From NCBI RefSeq assembly GCF_000247695.1, contig NW_004624776.1, positions 15,405,998-15,469,997 on the forward strand: a stretch of 64,000 nt of DNA, written 5' to 3'. The notes under the pieces are model-generated. The model worked only from the letters and a program-made list of their open reading frames with translations, did not search any database and was not told the DNA's origin. Positions within the stretch are counted from its first letter, which is position 1. Each line of letters begins with the position of its first letter. Positions 1 to 10,345 of the stretch are shown one piece after another. The DNA comes from Heterocephalus glaber (lineage: Eukaryota > Chordata > Mammalia > Rodentia > Bathyergidae). Made by a program: the position numbers and the translations under genes.

Positions 1-152
1 AAATAGGGAAGGGTGGAGGGGGTGAAGGGAGGGCAGGGGAAGGGGAAAAAATAAGAACCAAGATACTCATGTAATGATACAAGATCCCAATGATGTATGT
101 AACTGTATTTTATACCTAAAATGTACCAATAAACTTAAGGGGAGGGGAATAT
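1..152 (+). mobile_element. LINE-1 3' end fragment (sense)
   Basis: This is the 3' terminus of the local rodent LINE-1, with the body lying outside the window. A G/A-rich tract is followed by the ending 'TATACCTAAAATGTACCAATAAA'. The same ending recurs at 10273-10345 in sense and, reverse-complemented, at 16150-16420 and 61600-61860. That recurrence inside one window is the main evidence. No coding sequence is included. Confidence 0.75.
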
Positions 153-1332
153 TTGAAGGTAAGGAATCTTTGTATGTAAGATTTGATATACCTATCATAC
201 CTCCGAACAGAATAGAAAGGTAAACATCTACCATAAACAAGAAACCACAGTGGTCTAAAAATGCCTGGTTGCTTCTACACACCAAGTGGAAAAAAAAGAG
301 ATTATAAGACTTCTACATGTATCATATCATATTCCAGTGAAAATGAAGAAAAGTAAACCATCTACAAATTTGTGATCAGAGATGTTCAAGTCCTTGAGTC
401 CTTAGCCTTAGTTCATGGTATAAAATGACCAAGATCAACAAGCTTGATCAAAAATGAAGAGTGACACACACAGGGATCCATTGTTCTGCTGCCTACATCT
501 CCAAGTACTTTCAATAAATTGAAGATCATATCAATTAAACTATATAGTTATATATCCATATCATCTAATAAGCCTAAGGCTATAGTTCAAAGGTTAGAAA
601 CAAATATAGGAAATAAAATTCAAGTGTCAATCACAAGAATGTTTGCTTTATGTGAATGGAACTTAGATTTCAACTTCACAGTAAATTCTTAAGTCAGTAA
701 TTTGAAAGACATTTTGTGATTATAGGTTCCGGTATTGCACCGTTAAAGGAATGAAATTCCTACACCATAAAGGCCCCTGGTTACATTTCTTGGCATATAC
801 TCTAGAGAGTAGTGTAAATCTCAGATATATATATTAATAACAGTCTATACAGGACATAACCCATGAAGAATAAAGTGTGTCTTTCTCTTCTACATCTATA
901 AGAAGTCACCCAAGTAATGTTAGCAGCTATGCTGACAGACACCAACGTATTCCAGCCACAAAACCCAAATAGGTCAAACTCTAACTCATGCTGTCAGCAA
1001 GTCAAAAACAATATACATATTGTCATAAAATTAACTGTGCATGAATGACTTGTCAAATTACCCTAATGATCTCTTTTGCCACGCTTATCATGAACTGACC
1101 ACACAGCTTTGTCCCTCAATCTTTTTTATAAGTTTTTAAAGTTTTTTCTGGATTGGCAAATAACAATTGCATATATTTATGAGTAAAGGGTGAAATTTTG
1201 ATGCATGTATAAATTGCTTAATGATCAAAACAGCCAATTAACATATTCTTCACTTCCAACACTTATCATTTCTTTGTGTTGAGAACATCCAAAATCCTCT
1301 TTCAGCTATTTTGAGATATACAATGTCTATTT
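153..1332. other. AT-rich unique sequence, no gene seen
   Basis: No convincing coding frame, RNA gene or classifiable repeat is seen. Short T-runs and an AT-rich composition are the only notable traits. Old, unrecognisable repeat remnants may be present. Confidence 0.5.
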
Positions 1333-1424
1333 CTTTTTTTTTTTTTTTTGGTACTGGGGATCAAACTCAAGTCCTTGTGCTTGCACAGCAGGCAGCGAAA
1401 GCACTGAGCTAAATCCCCGGCCCA
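1333..1424 (-). mobile_element. ID-type SINE, reverse
   Basis: A T-run (the reversed A-tail) is followed by 'GGTACTGGGGATCAAACTC' and ends in 'AGCTAAATCCCCGGCCC'. This is the reverse complement of the tRNA-derived ID SINE seen forward at 20919 and 58167. It includes degraded pol III A-box and B-box regions. It is a retroposed copy, not a tRNA gene. Confidence 0.85.
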
Positions 1425-1489
1425 GAGCTATACAATGTATTACTGTTAACTATGGCTCTGCTGTTCATTAGAACACTAGAACTTCTATC

Positions 1490-1681
1490 TACAGAATGAG
1501 AGTATTGATTGCTAACTACATATCCAACAAGGATTAATATCAAGAATATTGAAAGAACTCACACAACTCTATAGCAAAATCACAAATAATATTAACTGAA
1601 AATGTACAAAAGGTCTAAATAGACACTTCTCAAAAGAACCTAAAAGAAGCCAACAGGTATGGAAAAAATGCTCAGTATGAC
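1490..1681 (+). mobile_element. LINE-1 ORF2 fragment (sense)
   Basis: The text 'CACAACTCTATAGCAAAA...' through 'AGACACTTCTCAAAAGAA' matches the 3' part of mammalian LINE-1 ORF2, just upstream of the segment seen sense at 6990 onwards. It is truncated at both ends and has stops in frame. The right edge abuts the MaLR LTR starting at 1682, so that LTR may have inserted into the fragment. Confidence 0.65.
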
Positions 1682-2048
1682 TGTATTAGTCAACTTACCA
1701 TTACTATAACAAAATATCTGAGGAAATTAATTTATAAAGAGTCAAGGTTTAGTTTGACTCATTATTCTGGGGGTTCCAGTCCAAAACTAGGTGACCCACT
1801 CCTTTGTGCCTCTGGCAAGTACAATGCATCATGGCTAAAGCATATGGCAGAGCAAACTGCTTCCTTATAAACCAGGAGGCCAAAGAGGAAGGAGCACTTG
1901 GGGCCCCACGATTCCCTGCAAGGGCACACTCTCAGTGACCCAAGAGCCTCCTACTAGGCTCCAACTTCTGAAGGTGCACAGTTTGTTCCAATTGCACCAC
2001 ACTGGGGACCAGTCCCTTAGCACACTGCCCTGTGAGGGATACTTAACA
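1682..2048 (-). mobile_element. MaLR-type LTR, reverse
   Basis: It begins TGTATTAGTCAAC and runs through 'ATAACAAAATATCTGAGG' and 'TTTATAAAGAGTCAAGG', the hallmark of the reverse strand of MST/THE1/MLT1-like MaLR LTRs. It ends near 'CTTAACA', giving TG...CA-type ends. No exact target-site duplication is visible. Open frames inside it on either strand are not genes. Related reverse copies lie at 28989, 37592, 47763 and 60035. Confidence 0.7.
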
Positions 2049-2489
2049 TCCAAAATCCAGCAAAAGAATGCAAGTCCCTCAATCTTTATACCCTCTGCTC
2101 ATTTCTTCATTCCCCACAACTTCCCAAGCTATTATTTCAGCACAGCCTACTGTGCTGGTTCCTTACCCACACTGTGCTTCAACTGTTATCCTTCCACCAC
2201 CAAGATATTCCATGCTCAGCTGACTTTCCTGAAACAACTTCAGCACTTCATCCTCCACCTAGGATGTCCCAGTGGCTCCTGTCCTTTTGAGGATAGACTC
2301 TGCATTCCTTATATAACATATCAATTCCTATGTGATTTCTATGTTTATCTTTTCCTCACTCTTCCCACTTCCTTATGAAGCCCACACTGCAGCCTTCCTG
2401 TGCTTTCTAGTTATTATGTCCTTGCAAACTTTCTTGTGATGTTGCTATGCGTGCAGTGCCCTTCCCACAGTAGCTTGCTGGTGGATATG
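2049..2489. other. Unassigned sequence before L2 relic
   Basis: No gene is recognised. A C/T-rich stretch covers 2080-2400 and part of it could be the 5' continuation of the L2 relic that follows. The open frame at 1935-2378 starts inside the MaLR LTR and has no protein-like features I can name. Confidence 0.4.
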
Positions 2490-2775
2490 CAGCCATTGTT
2501 TAAGATTCAGTTCAAAGCATGAGCTCCTCTAAGAGATCTTCTTGGATCCCATCTACTTTCCAGGGGAATTAATCACTCTTGTCTCTGAATGTTCACTTCT
2601 TCTTGCATCCACTTCAATCATTTCTGTAAAGACTTACTTCATTTATATTGATATTTATAGAAATATCTAGTGGACTGTAAGCTACCTGGTCACAGGAACT
2701 ATCCTGTTCATTTTTATTCATGGTGTGTATTAAAGGTGCATAGTACCTATTTTCTGAATGAATAGATGACCTAAC
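2490..2775 (+). mobile_element. L2 relic (3' part, sense)
   Basis: The order 'AAGATTCAGTTCAAAGCATG', 'TCTTCTTGGATCCCATCTAC', 'TGGACTGTAAGCTACCTGG' and 'TAGTACCTATTTTCTGAATG' follows the well-known L2 3' region (feedback-to-tail consensus). It is strongly diverged, as expected of this ancient family, and non-coding. Confidence 0.6.
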
Positions 2776-4313
2776 AATGTCTTAAGTCAGACCTCTAAAT
2801 CTAATTCCATGAAACTCTTTTAGTAGACCACATGGATACTGAAAGCCTTATTAATTTAGATGTTCATACTGAGTAAATGCCACATTCTGTCAAACCTTGT
2901 TCAAATCAATTCTGAGGTTTGATGACATTATTAGACAGTTTCAAAATTTGGTAGTGGAGTGTGGAGAGTCCTTGCTTCCTTTCAAATGAGTATAACACTC
3001 ATTGTAGATTCTCTTTTCCCATTGTATGTAGAAAGTCATGAAGATACCAGAATTCTTCCTGTTTCAGAGAAAAATCACCCAACCAACCACGTAGAGAGCT
3101 ACGGAGCATTCCCTGGTAGTTTGAATGCCTACAATATTTGAACAGTATTGCATGATCTGCCAAAACCATGGTTCTCAAAGTGTGATCTGAGGGTTCTGTG
3201 GCTGAAATAAGGAACTTAACCCACTCCATTAAAATAAGTATGCAGGTTCACTGACTATCATTGTAGAAAATGAATTTTCAGGATAAATCAGTAAAAAGAG
3301 GCATAAGAAAGATTAATTAGAAGTAAATATAGGACTCAAGAATGGAGTGGGGGTCCTCAAGGAAATGAGGCACCACAGAGTTGGGGTAGGGCACACATTT
3401 AAAGGCTGTTTTGTCTGATGGAGGCTATCATGTTAATGTCTGAATTCAGGTGGAGGCACTGATGTAGCATGAAGGAGACAGGTGTGGAAAGGAGCTCCGG
3501 AGGGGTGGAAAGTAGGGAAGTTAAGCTAGCAAACAAGGGTTATGGCTTTGGCAGTGATAATGACCCCCATTCCCTAACAGATCTTAGCATTTGCTGTTGA
3601 CCTCTTTTGCAATGAACTTTACCATGGAATCTGACAGACAGCACTGAGGCATGGAGGAAATTCAGGCAGAAAATGGCTCACCCTGATAGGGAAGGAGACT
3701 GTGTTTTAAATTAAACTTGCTTTCTCCAAAAAGCGGGGAGGGCTTTTTTGAATATAGGTAATCTCAGATATGCGTTCTTACTGACTGCCAGATTATAGTA
3801 TAAGCCATCCACATGGGTTAAGTGCTAGACATACTGTCTTCAATGTAGCTGTTTTCTGGGTAGAAGGAAAGGCAATTTGTAGGTGAAAAGAAGGAATGGG
3901 TGGAGCCATTTGGAGCTGAAAGGGACTTGCCCAGGTTTGCTGTTTTGGGAGAAGGGAAGGAAACAAAAGTAAATAAACAGGTCATGTGTTCTGAAGCTGC
4001 AGTTTTTCTTTAAAATTATAATTTTAAATTCTCAACTTTCTAGTCTCCTTTCCACCTAGTTTTATTTCTTCTATTCTCCCTCAGTGCTGTCATAAAGTCT
4101 GAGAAGTTAAAACTGTTGTTATAGTACTGGCAAGATGCTATATACCCTTTTCATTGTACTGATTTTTGTACCAATAGACACACATAGAACTTTAGGAAAA
4201 CAGTGCCCACCTAGGATGGACTAACAACAAGAATTTACACACCTGAAAAAGAATTGTGATACTGATATAGGGGAAAAAAATGTAACTCCCAACCTTCTAG
4301 ATGTCAGACATGC
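2776..4313. other. Unique sequence, no gene seen
   Basis: No exon or RNA gene is recognised. 'GGTTCTCAAAGTGTG' at about 3170 resembles the end of a MER5-type hAT element but is too short to classify. The block 3280-3730 is purine-rich and could be an unclassified LTR relic. The rest is AT-rich. Confidence 0.4.
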
Positions 4314-4909
4314 TGTGTTCGAGTTCCCCAAAATCAAAGAATGAATTCTAAGGAACTACAGAGGTTAAGAGTAGGAAAAATCTATTGAGAGAGAGAACTC
4401 CTGAGAGACAGGAGGGGACCTGAAAGTGGGCTGACAACAAGGGCACTTCTCAGAGGAAGTTTTATAGAGCAAAATCATGCAAAGTGGGTGCAAAATCATG
4501 AGGTAGGTCCAAACTATGATTAGCCCATAAGATTACAAGTATAGCCACTTACTTAGGTAATATTGATCCAGTGGGGAAGCAGGCTACATAGTAAGTGTAC
4601 CTGGGAAGAACAAAGACCTTTTTAGGAAGGGATGGATCAGGAGGTCCAGATCACCCAGACATGACTGATGTCTTTCTAGACTTTATTGGACCAGATGATA
4701 CCACTTATCCTTTGGGGAGGCAGGTAGGCCTGGTCAGTTTGTTTTTGAGGCCTGTCCTTCAACAGATGTGCCTCCAGCCACAGTTGTAATGTGTTCTCAT
4801 CCTCTGCACTGATGCCCTAGAGGGCATAACCCTGTCTGACTGCCTGTAATATTTCTACCTAACTAAGCTGTCTATAATAATACCACTATGAGGTGGGGGA
4901 GAACTAACA
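4314..4909 (-). mobile_element. Putative solo LTR, reverse
   Basis: Read on the minus strand, the block starts TGTTAGTTCTCCC and ends GAACTCGAACACA, about 596 bp with TG...CA ends. Toward its minus-strand 3' part there is 'CTATAAAACTTCCTC', a TATA-like core promoter. 'CAATAGATTTTT' lies about 100 bp further on, where a weak polyadenylation signal would sit. A CT-rich R/U5-like segment occurs between them. No internal retroviral genes flank it, hence a solo LTR. The four-base flanks do not form a clear duplication. Family is unknown; the layout suggests an ERV1- or ERVK-like LTR. Confidence 0.5.
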
Positions 4910-5140
4910 CCCCAAAACTTGAGATTATAGAACAATCTTAAAAGAGACTACAGATGAAAAACATTTAAAATAATCAAAGATACAATTCAATAAGACAAAA
5001 TATTAATCTCAAAAGAAAATATTAGAATTCAAGAGGCAAAAATAAGTATAGTAATAATGCAAATATCTGTTTATATATGTTTCCTACTATAATTAATAAA
5101 AATAAAAATGGTTTTTATTTAATTTCATTTCATTTTTGTC
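4910..5140. other. AT-rich spacer
   Basis: Very AT-rich sequence with many short A and T runs. No gene or classifiable repeat is seen. Confidence 0.5.
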
Positions 5141-5211
5141 TGTTTTTTGTGTGCCATGTATTGAATTCAAGGTGGACAACCACTCCGCTACTGAGCTAAG
5201 TCCACAGCCCA
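5141..5211 (-). mobile_element. Old ID-type SINE fragment, reverse
   Basis: 'TGCCATGTATTGAATTCAAGG...' to 'ACTGAGCTAAGTCCACAGCCC' is a diverged reverse ID SINE. It differs from the young copies at many positions, so it is an older insertion. Confidence 0.55.
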
Positions 5212-5633
5212 GACAGTAGTTATTAAGTGGAGATCGGGAAGCTGAATAAGTTACATGTATCTCCTACACTAAATATTGGACTAGTTAATAAGTAAGGAGA
5301 AAAAGACAGCAGTTAGAGATCAAATATTACTTTCATTATTAAAAAAATAAGAGAAGATTTATGGTTGAGAAAGTGAGGAATCTGCATAGAAACAGGGAAC
5401 AAAATAATCCTAATTGTGGGAAGCCACATCCCAAAGAGAAGAAAGGAAGAAGATGCAGTGTGTTGCACGCTGGACTCCTCCCCCGAGCTTGCCTACTTAG
5501 TAGGCACATTTTGGCTTCTCACTTGAGGTGGCAGAGGAGTAACGTAAGAGGAAGGAGTGTTCCTGCCACAGAAGAAGAGTTTAGGGATGTAAATTTTATA
5601 TTTCTACCTGCAAATGATTAAGGTAAAAAGAGA

Positions 5634-5724
5634 TTTTTGTTTGTTCGTTTGGTACTGAGGATAGAACTCGGGACCTTGCGCTTGTGAGGCAGGCATCAGA
5701 ACCACCAAGCTAAGTCCCTGGCCT
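5634..5724 (-). mobile_element. ID-type SINE, reverse
   Basis: T-rich start, then 'GGTACTGAGGATAGAACTCG' and 'AAGCTAAGTCCCTGGCC' at the end: a reverse ID SINE. It lies 32 nt from a forward copy, forming an inverted pair. Confidence 0.85.
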
Positions 5725-5756
5725 AGTAAAGGTAGTTTTTAAAAAAGGTACAAGAA

Positions 5757-5845
5757 GGGCCAGGGATTTAGCTCAGTGGTTTTGCTGCCTGCTGCACATG
5801 TGCAAGGACCCAAGTTTGATCCCCAGTACCAAAACATGAAAAAAA
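5757..5845 (+). mobile_element. ID-type SINE, forward
   Basis: Starts GGGCCAGGGATTTAGCTCAG (A-box region) and ends 'TTTGATCCCCAGTACC' (B-box region) plus an A-rich tail. Near-matching flanks 'AAAAAAGGTACAAG' and 'AAAAAAAGTTACAAG' look like a target-site duplication with one or two changes. Confidence 0.9.
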
Positions 5846-6000
5846 GTTACAAGGCTATTCAACAATGATATTAAGATACTAAGACTAAGTTATATGTATA
5901 TAAAGATTTCAAAGGAAATGGCTAAAAGAATTAGGAGTGTGGGCAGTTGTACCAGTATAGAGGAAAGAAGCAATGATATAAATGCAATTAGTCAAAAAAG

Positions 6001-8014
6001 CACTAAGAAATAAAATGTATTCTTTATGTGTATATTCTAGATATTAGGCCTCTGTCTAAGGAGTAGCTGGCAAATGTTTTCCCTATTCTCTAGGCTTTCC
6101 CTCTGCTCTACTAATTGATTCTTTTGCTGTACAGAAGGGTTTACTCTGATATAATCCCATTTTTTTGATTGCTGTTGTCATTTCTTGTATCATTGAGGTT
6201 CTGTTTAGAAAATCCTTTCCTATACCTATGGCGTCAAGTGCTTTAGCTATTTTATCTTCCAGTGGGTCTGTTTCTGGTTTAATGTTTAGAATTTTGATCC
6301 ATTCTTATTTTAATTTAGTACACAGTGAGAGATATAGATCCACTTTCAACCTTCTGCAAACTGTTACTAGTTTTCCCAGCACCACTTGTAGAATAGGCTG
6401 TCTTTCCTCCAACATATGATTTTGGCCTCTTTGTCAAAAGATCAAATAGATGAATGTATCTGGAGATGTTTCTGTATCCTCTATTCTCGTCCACTAATCT
6501 ATATATCTGTTTTTGTTCCAGTACCATGCTGTTTTTATCACTATTGCTTTGTAGTATATTTTGAAGTCAGGTATGTAAAGCTTCCTGTTTTGCTCTTGTT
6601 GCCTAAGATTTATTTTGCTATTCTGGGTCTCTTCTTGTTCCATATCAATTTCAGGATTGTTTTCTCTCTATCTGTACAGAATGTGATGATATATTAACTG
6701 GGGCTGCATTGAATCTGTATAATATTTTAGGGAGTATGACCATTTTGACAACATTGGTTCTACCTATCTAGGAGCAGGGAATATCTTTCCAATTTCTGGT
6801 GATATTTTCAATCTCCTATTACAAAGTACTGTAGTTTTTTTTCTTTCTTTTTTTTTTTTTTTTTTTTTTGGAGAGTTCTTTCACTTCTTTGGTTAAATTA
6901 ATTCCTAGGTACTTCGTGTTTCTTGGCATCTTGAATGGCATTGTTTTCATAATTTCCTTCTCGTTGAGTTTATTATTGGTGTGCACAAATAGACCACTTA
7001 AAATTAATGAGACAGTCAAGAAATGGTCAAGTGAAATGGACAAGTCAAGAAATGGGAAAGTGAACTTCACAGAGAAAGAAATACAAATGGCCAACAAATA
7101 TATAAAAAATTGTTCAGTATCTCTGCCCATTACTTAAATGCAAATGGAAACAACACTAAGATTCCATGTTACTAAGAATGGCCATTATCAAGAAACCCTA
7201 AATTAACAAATGCTGATGTGGCTGTGATGAAAAAGGAACTCTTACATTATTGGTGGGAATGAATCGTACAGCCATTATGGAAAACAATATGGAGAGTTCT
7301 GAAAGAAATAGAATTAGAGATTTCATATGACCCAGTCCCTCTTCTAGGTATCTCCCCAAAGAGAGTAAGACATCATACTATGGTGCTACATGCATACCAA
7401 TGTTTATAATAGCACAATTTGTAATAGCTAAATCCTAGAAGCAGCCTGCATACTCCTCAACAGATGACTGGATAAAGAAAATGTGGTAACTACATGTAAT
7501 GGAATACTACTCAGCTACAAAGAAGGACAAATTTGTGACATTTGTAGGAAAATGGATGCACCTAGAAAATGCAATATTGAATGAAATAAATCAGACACAC
7601 AAGCTTGAATACTATATTGTATCTCTCATTTACATAAGGCAAAGTGCAAACTAAGAGAAAAATGAAGGGCAGGAGACAAAGAGATGGATGTCTTGCAGAT
7701 GAGGAGGACTCCAGGGGACCAAGGGTGAGGGGCGAGGGGGAGGGGATGGGGAAATAAGTTGGGTGAAGATACGCCAAGTACAAGGTCCTAATAACCTCAG
7801 TAAATGTGGACATTATTTGCCATAAACATGAACTAAGAGTAATATCAGCAAGAATGAAAAGGGGGAGAGGGAGGGTGGGGGAGGAGGAAAGAAGGGGATT
7901 AAGAAACAGAAATAAGCTCTATTATATACATGTACCAACTCCCCAAGAGAATTGTAAAATTCATGTACTGAAAACATGTATTAATAAGTAAAAAATGAAA
8001 AAAGAAATTGCAAA
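6001..8014 (+). mobile_element. 5'-inverted (twin-primed) LINE-1
   Basis: Positions about 6010-6985 are LINE-1 ORF2 in antisense: 'TTCCAGTACCATGCTGTTTT' and 'TTTCCCAGCACCACTTGTAG' are diagnostic reverse-strand ORF2 strings. From about 6990 the orientation flips to sense ORF2 3' end ('TGGTGGGAATGAATCGTACA', 'GGAATACTACTCAGCTACAA'), then a G/A-rich 3' UTR and A-rich tail to about 8010. A 5' inversion with the 3' part in sense is the signature of twin priming. A 9-bp direct repeat TCAAAAAAG at 5992-6000 and 8015-8023 is a plausible, though A-rich, target-site duplication. Open frames inside it are broken and short. The element cannot encode a working ORF2 protein. Confidence 0.85.
6836..6870. 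repeat. Poly(T) tract inside inverted LINE-1
   Basis: An interrupted T-run with a few C interruptions sits inside the antisense ORF2 part, where the LINE-1 text should continue. It looks like a local expansion of an A-rich ORF2 stretch after insertion. Confidence 0.7.
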
Positions 8015-8023
8015 TCAAAAAAG

Positions 8024-8434
8024 AGTCTTGGTATATAAAGATAGAATGATTGATCAATTGATAGAGTGCTGTATTAGTAATGACAATAGAAGGCATTGCA
8101 GCCCAAAGCTGAATATAATCCTAAAGAAATATAAGAGAACTCTAAGACATCTTATAAAAATAACTAATCAATGTAAATTTAAAAAATTCCAACATATAAA
8201 AGATAATAAGCAGCTAGGGAATGCTTGAGATAAAGGAGATGAGGTGACAGCACAATTAAATCTAGTATGTTATCTTGGGCTCTATTGTGTATTAGAAAAA
8301 GTTGTTATGAAAGACATTATTGGAACAAATGATAAAATTGGTATAGAAACTGAAAATTATACAGCAATATTGTATCAATGCTAATTTTCCTATATTTGGT
8401 AATATACATGGTCTTTTAAAAAAAGAAACATTTG
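8024..8434. other. AT-rich spacer between two LINE-1 elements
   Basis: AT-rich, with no gene. The open frame at 7995-8228 is lysine- and isoleucine-rich and begins in the tail of the upstream LINE-1. I regard it as chance. Confidence 0.5.
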
Positions 8435-8577
8435 AGACACGCAGGTCTGCCCATGCCCTACCAAGGTCCCAAGTTGCGCGGAAGATGCTGAATCACCCCG
8501 CTGCAGACAGGCAGCCACCTGGTTCCACACTACAAAGACGCAGAGGACACAAGACCGCCAGACCACAGTACTGAGTC

Positions 8578-8850
8578 CTGCTGCTCCTGGCCCAGAGGTA
8601 GGGGCTTCTGAGCCACCATCCCACTGCTCCTGGTCACCATCCCTCCTGCTGCTCCCAGCCCAGAGGAAAGGGCTTTTGGGCCACCTTCTGTCCCTCTGCT
8701 CCTGGCCCAGAGGAAGGGGCTTCTGAGCCACCATCCCACTGCTCCTGGTCCAGAAGAAGGGGCTTCCCAGCCACCATCCCTCCCGCTGCTCCCAGCCCAC
8801 AGGAAAGGGCTTTTGGGCCACCATCCCTACTGCTGCTCCCAGCCCCTGTC
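8578..8850 (+). repeat. GC-rich tandem array in the element's leader
   Basis: About six imperfect units each open with CTGCTCC at 8581, 8648, 8697, 8739, 8786 and 8831, so the spacing varies from 42 to 67 bp. Each typical unit continues 'CAGAGGAAGGGGCTTCTGAG' and then 'CCACCATCCC'. It lies just 5' of ORF1, where LINE-1 promoters lie, and tandem monomers are known in the 5' UTRs of murine LINE-1. A promoter role here is inference. The 183-codon antisense frame at 8390-8941 is a by-product of this array. Confidence 0.8.
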
Positions 8851-8986
8851 CCACCTCACCCAGCTCAGAGGAGGTAATCCGTGTAGGTGCTAAAAGCCCC
8901 CCACCCCAGTTGAAATAAGAAAACACGGAAATAAGTCTCAAAACCAGACTTCCAGATCACCTACAGCAACCCCAAAGGGAAATGAG

Positions 8987-10012
8987 ATGGAACACTCTGA
9001 TACTCAACAAGCTGGACCCTCTGAACTAGCAACAAAAGGGGATCTGGAAAAAATGAAATCAGAAATAATTTCTCACATAACAGGAGAAATTGTGCCCCTA
9101 GTGCAAGACATGATTAATACATCTAGAGAGGAGCTCAGGAACATGATGGAATCCCAACATAGGAAACAAATGGAATCCATAAAACACATGCAAATAGATT
9201 TCCAGGACATGAAAAACTCCATTGAAAGTCTACACAGCAGAATGAGCCAATGTGAGGACAGAATTTCAGATATAGAAAATAAGATTGCAGTTAGTGACCA
9301 GGAAAAGAAAAATTGCTTCAAAATTATAAGGGAACATGGGAAATCAATCCAGCAGCTGCTAGATGATGCAAAGAAGAATAACATAAGACTGATTGGAGTC
9401 AATGAAGAAACAGGAGAGAGTGGAGATGACATAAAAAATCTCTTCACAGAAATAATGGCAGAAAACTTCCCAAGCAGGGGAAAAGAGCTTGACATACAGA
9501 TAAGTGAGGCATATAGGACTCCAAATAGCCTTGATCAAAAAAAATCTACACATAGGCATATAATTGTTGAGATTCCAGAAACTCAACAGAAGAACAAAGT
9601 TCTACAAGCAGTTAGAGAAAAGAAACAAATCACATACAAAGGAAAGACCATCAGAATCGCAGCAGACTTCTCAACACAAACCATCAAGGCAAGAAGAGCT
9701 TGGAGTGACATAGTCCAAGCCCTAAAAGAAAACAGCCTCCAACCCAGATTGATGTACCCTGCAAAACTATCTTTCAAAATGGATGGAGAAATAAGATACT
9801 TTTATGACAAAGAGCACCTTAGGAACTTCATGAATACCAAACCAGCACTCCAAAGAATTTTACACACTATCCTAGGAACAGACATTGAGGATCACAACCC
9901 CAGGAAGCAAAGCAAAATGAACTCATCTGGCATGACAAGAAATTTAGCTCCTTGCAGGCAACTTCCTCCCACTTCCCACCTCACCTCACCTCCTCAGAAA
10001 ACAAAAAACTAA
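8987..10012 (+). CDS. LINE-1 ORF1-type RNA-binding protein, 341 aa
   Basis: An uninterrupted 341-codon frame, close to the roughly 340 aa of human LINE-1 ORF1p. LINE-1 ORF1p is a trimeric, nucleic-acid-binding chaperone that coats LINE-1 RNA in cytoplasmic particles. Residues about 40-130 form a heptad-rich coiled coil. Residues about 131-225 form the RRM, entered by 'NNIRLIGVNEE'. The C-terminal domain (about 225-295) holds 'KGKTIRIAADFS', 'KARRAW', 'YPAKLSF' and 'NTKPALQRIL', all matching the family. A tail of about 45 residues follows, rich in polar residues and proline. The start chosen is the first ATG after the tandem array, and MEHSD opens the frame. Unlike a normal LINE-1, no ORF2 follows. 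The open frame suggests a recent insertion. Whether it is expressed cannot be told. Confidence 0.85.
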   Translation: MEHSDTQQAGPSELATKGDLEKMKSEIISHITGEIVPLVQDMINTSREELRNMMESQHRKQMESIKHMQIDFQDMKNSIESLHSRMSQCEDRISDIENKIAVSDQEKKNCFKIIREHGKSIQQLLDDAKKNNIRLIGVNEETGESGDDIKNLFTEIMAENFPSRGKELDIQISEAYRTPNSLDQKKSTHRHIIVEIPETQQKNKVLQAVREKKQITYKGKTIRIAADFSTQTIKARRAWSDIVQALKENSLQPRLMYPAKLSFKMDGEIRYFYDKEHLRNFMNTKPALQRILHTILGTDIEDHNPRKQSKMNSSGMTRNLAPCRQLPPTSHLTSPPQKTKN

Positions 10013-10272
10013 GGCACTTGGAGACTGGCGTCCTGCTTAGAATCATGCTTATAACCTTTACTTTGTGGACCTGGCCAGAGGGTGTTCGCGCCCAGCCCAC
10101 CCACACACCAGACAAGCTCTTAGGGGGCAGAAGAGCAGGAAGACTGTAATGTTTGATTTTTTTAAAATTGACTTTTCTAGTTTATTAAAAGTTGCTTATT
10201 TTAGCAGTGATATTGTATAACGAATATCTTCTAAAAAAAAAAAATAGGACAGAGGGTAACTTAACATTGGAT
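10013..10272 (+). other. Non-ORF2 segment after ORF1
   Basis: After the ORF1 stop a GC-rich stretch (10013-10150) gives way to AT-rich sequence and an A-run at 10231-10244. No endonuclease or reverse-transcriptase coding is seen, although LINE-1 ORF2 normally starts within tens of bases of ORF1. This is the main evidence that ORF2 is absent rather than decayed. Confidence 0.7.
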
Positions 10273-10345
10273 GTAAAGGTACAAATTCCCAATAATGAAT
10301 GTCAGCATATTGTATACCTAAAATGTACCAGTAAAATTAATTAAT
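10273..10345 (+). mobile_element. LINE-1 3' terminus on the ORF1-only element
   Basis: 'GGTACAAATTCCCAATAATG' and 'TATACCTAAAATGTACCAGT' match the 3' ends at 60-135 and, reversed, at 16160-16250 and 61610-61680. This terminus would let the RNA be used by LINE-1 reverse transcriptase. Confidence 0.75.

Noticed and set aside
6165..6697. Hydrophobic frames suggesting membrane proteins
   Set aside because: They are antisense LINE-1 ORF2, which is T-rich and so reads as Phe/Leu/Ile.
8390..8941. 183-codon minus frame with repeated Trp/Gly-rich blocks
   Set aside because: It is the antisense of the tandem array in the leader of the ORF1-only element.
9073..9495. 140-codon Ser/Phe-rich minus frame
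   Set aside because: Antisense shadow of LINE-1 ORF1.
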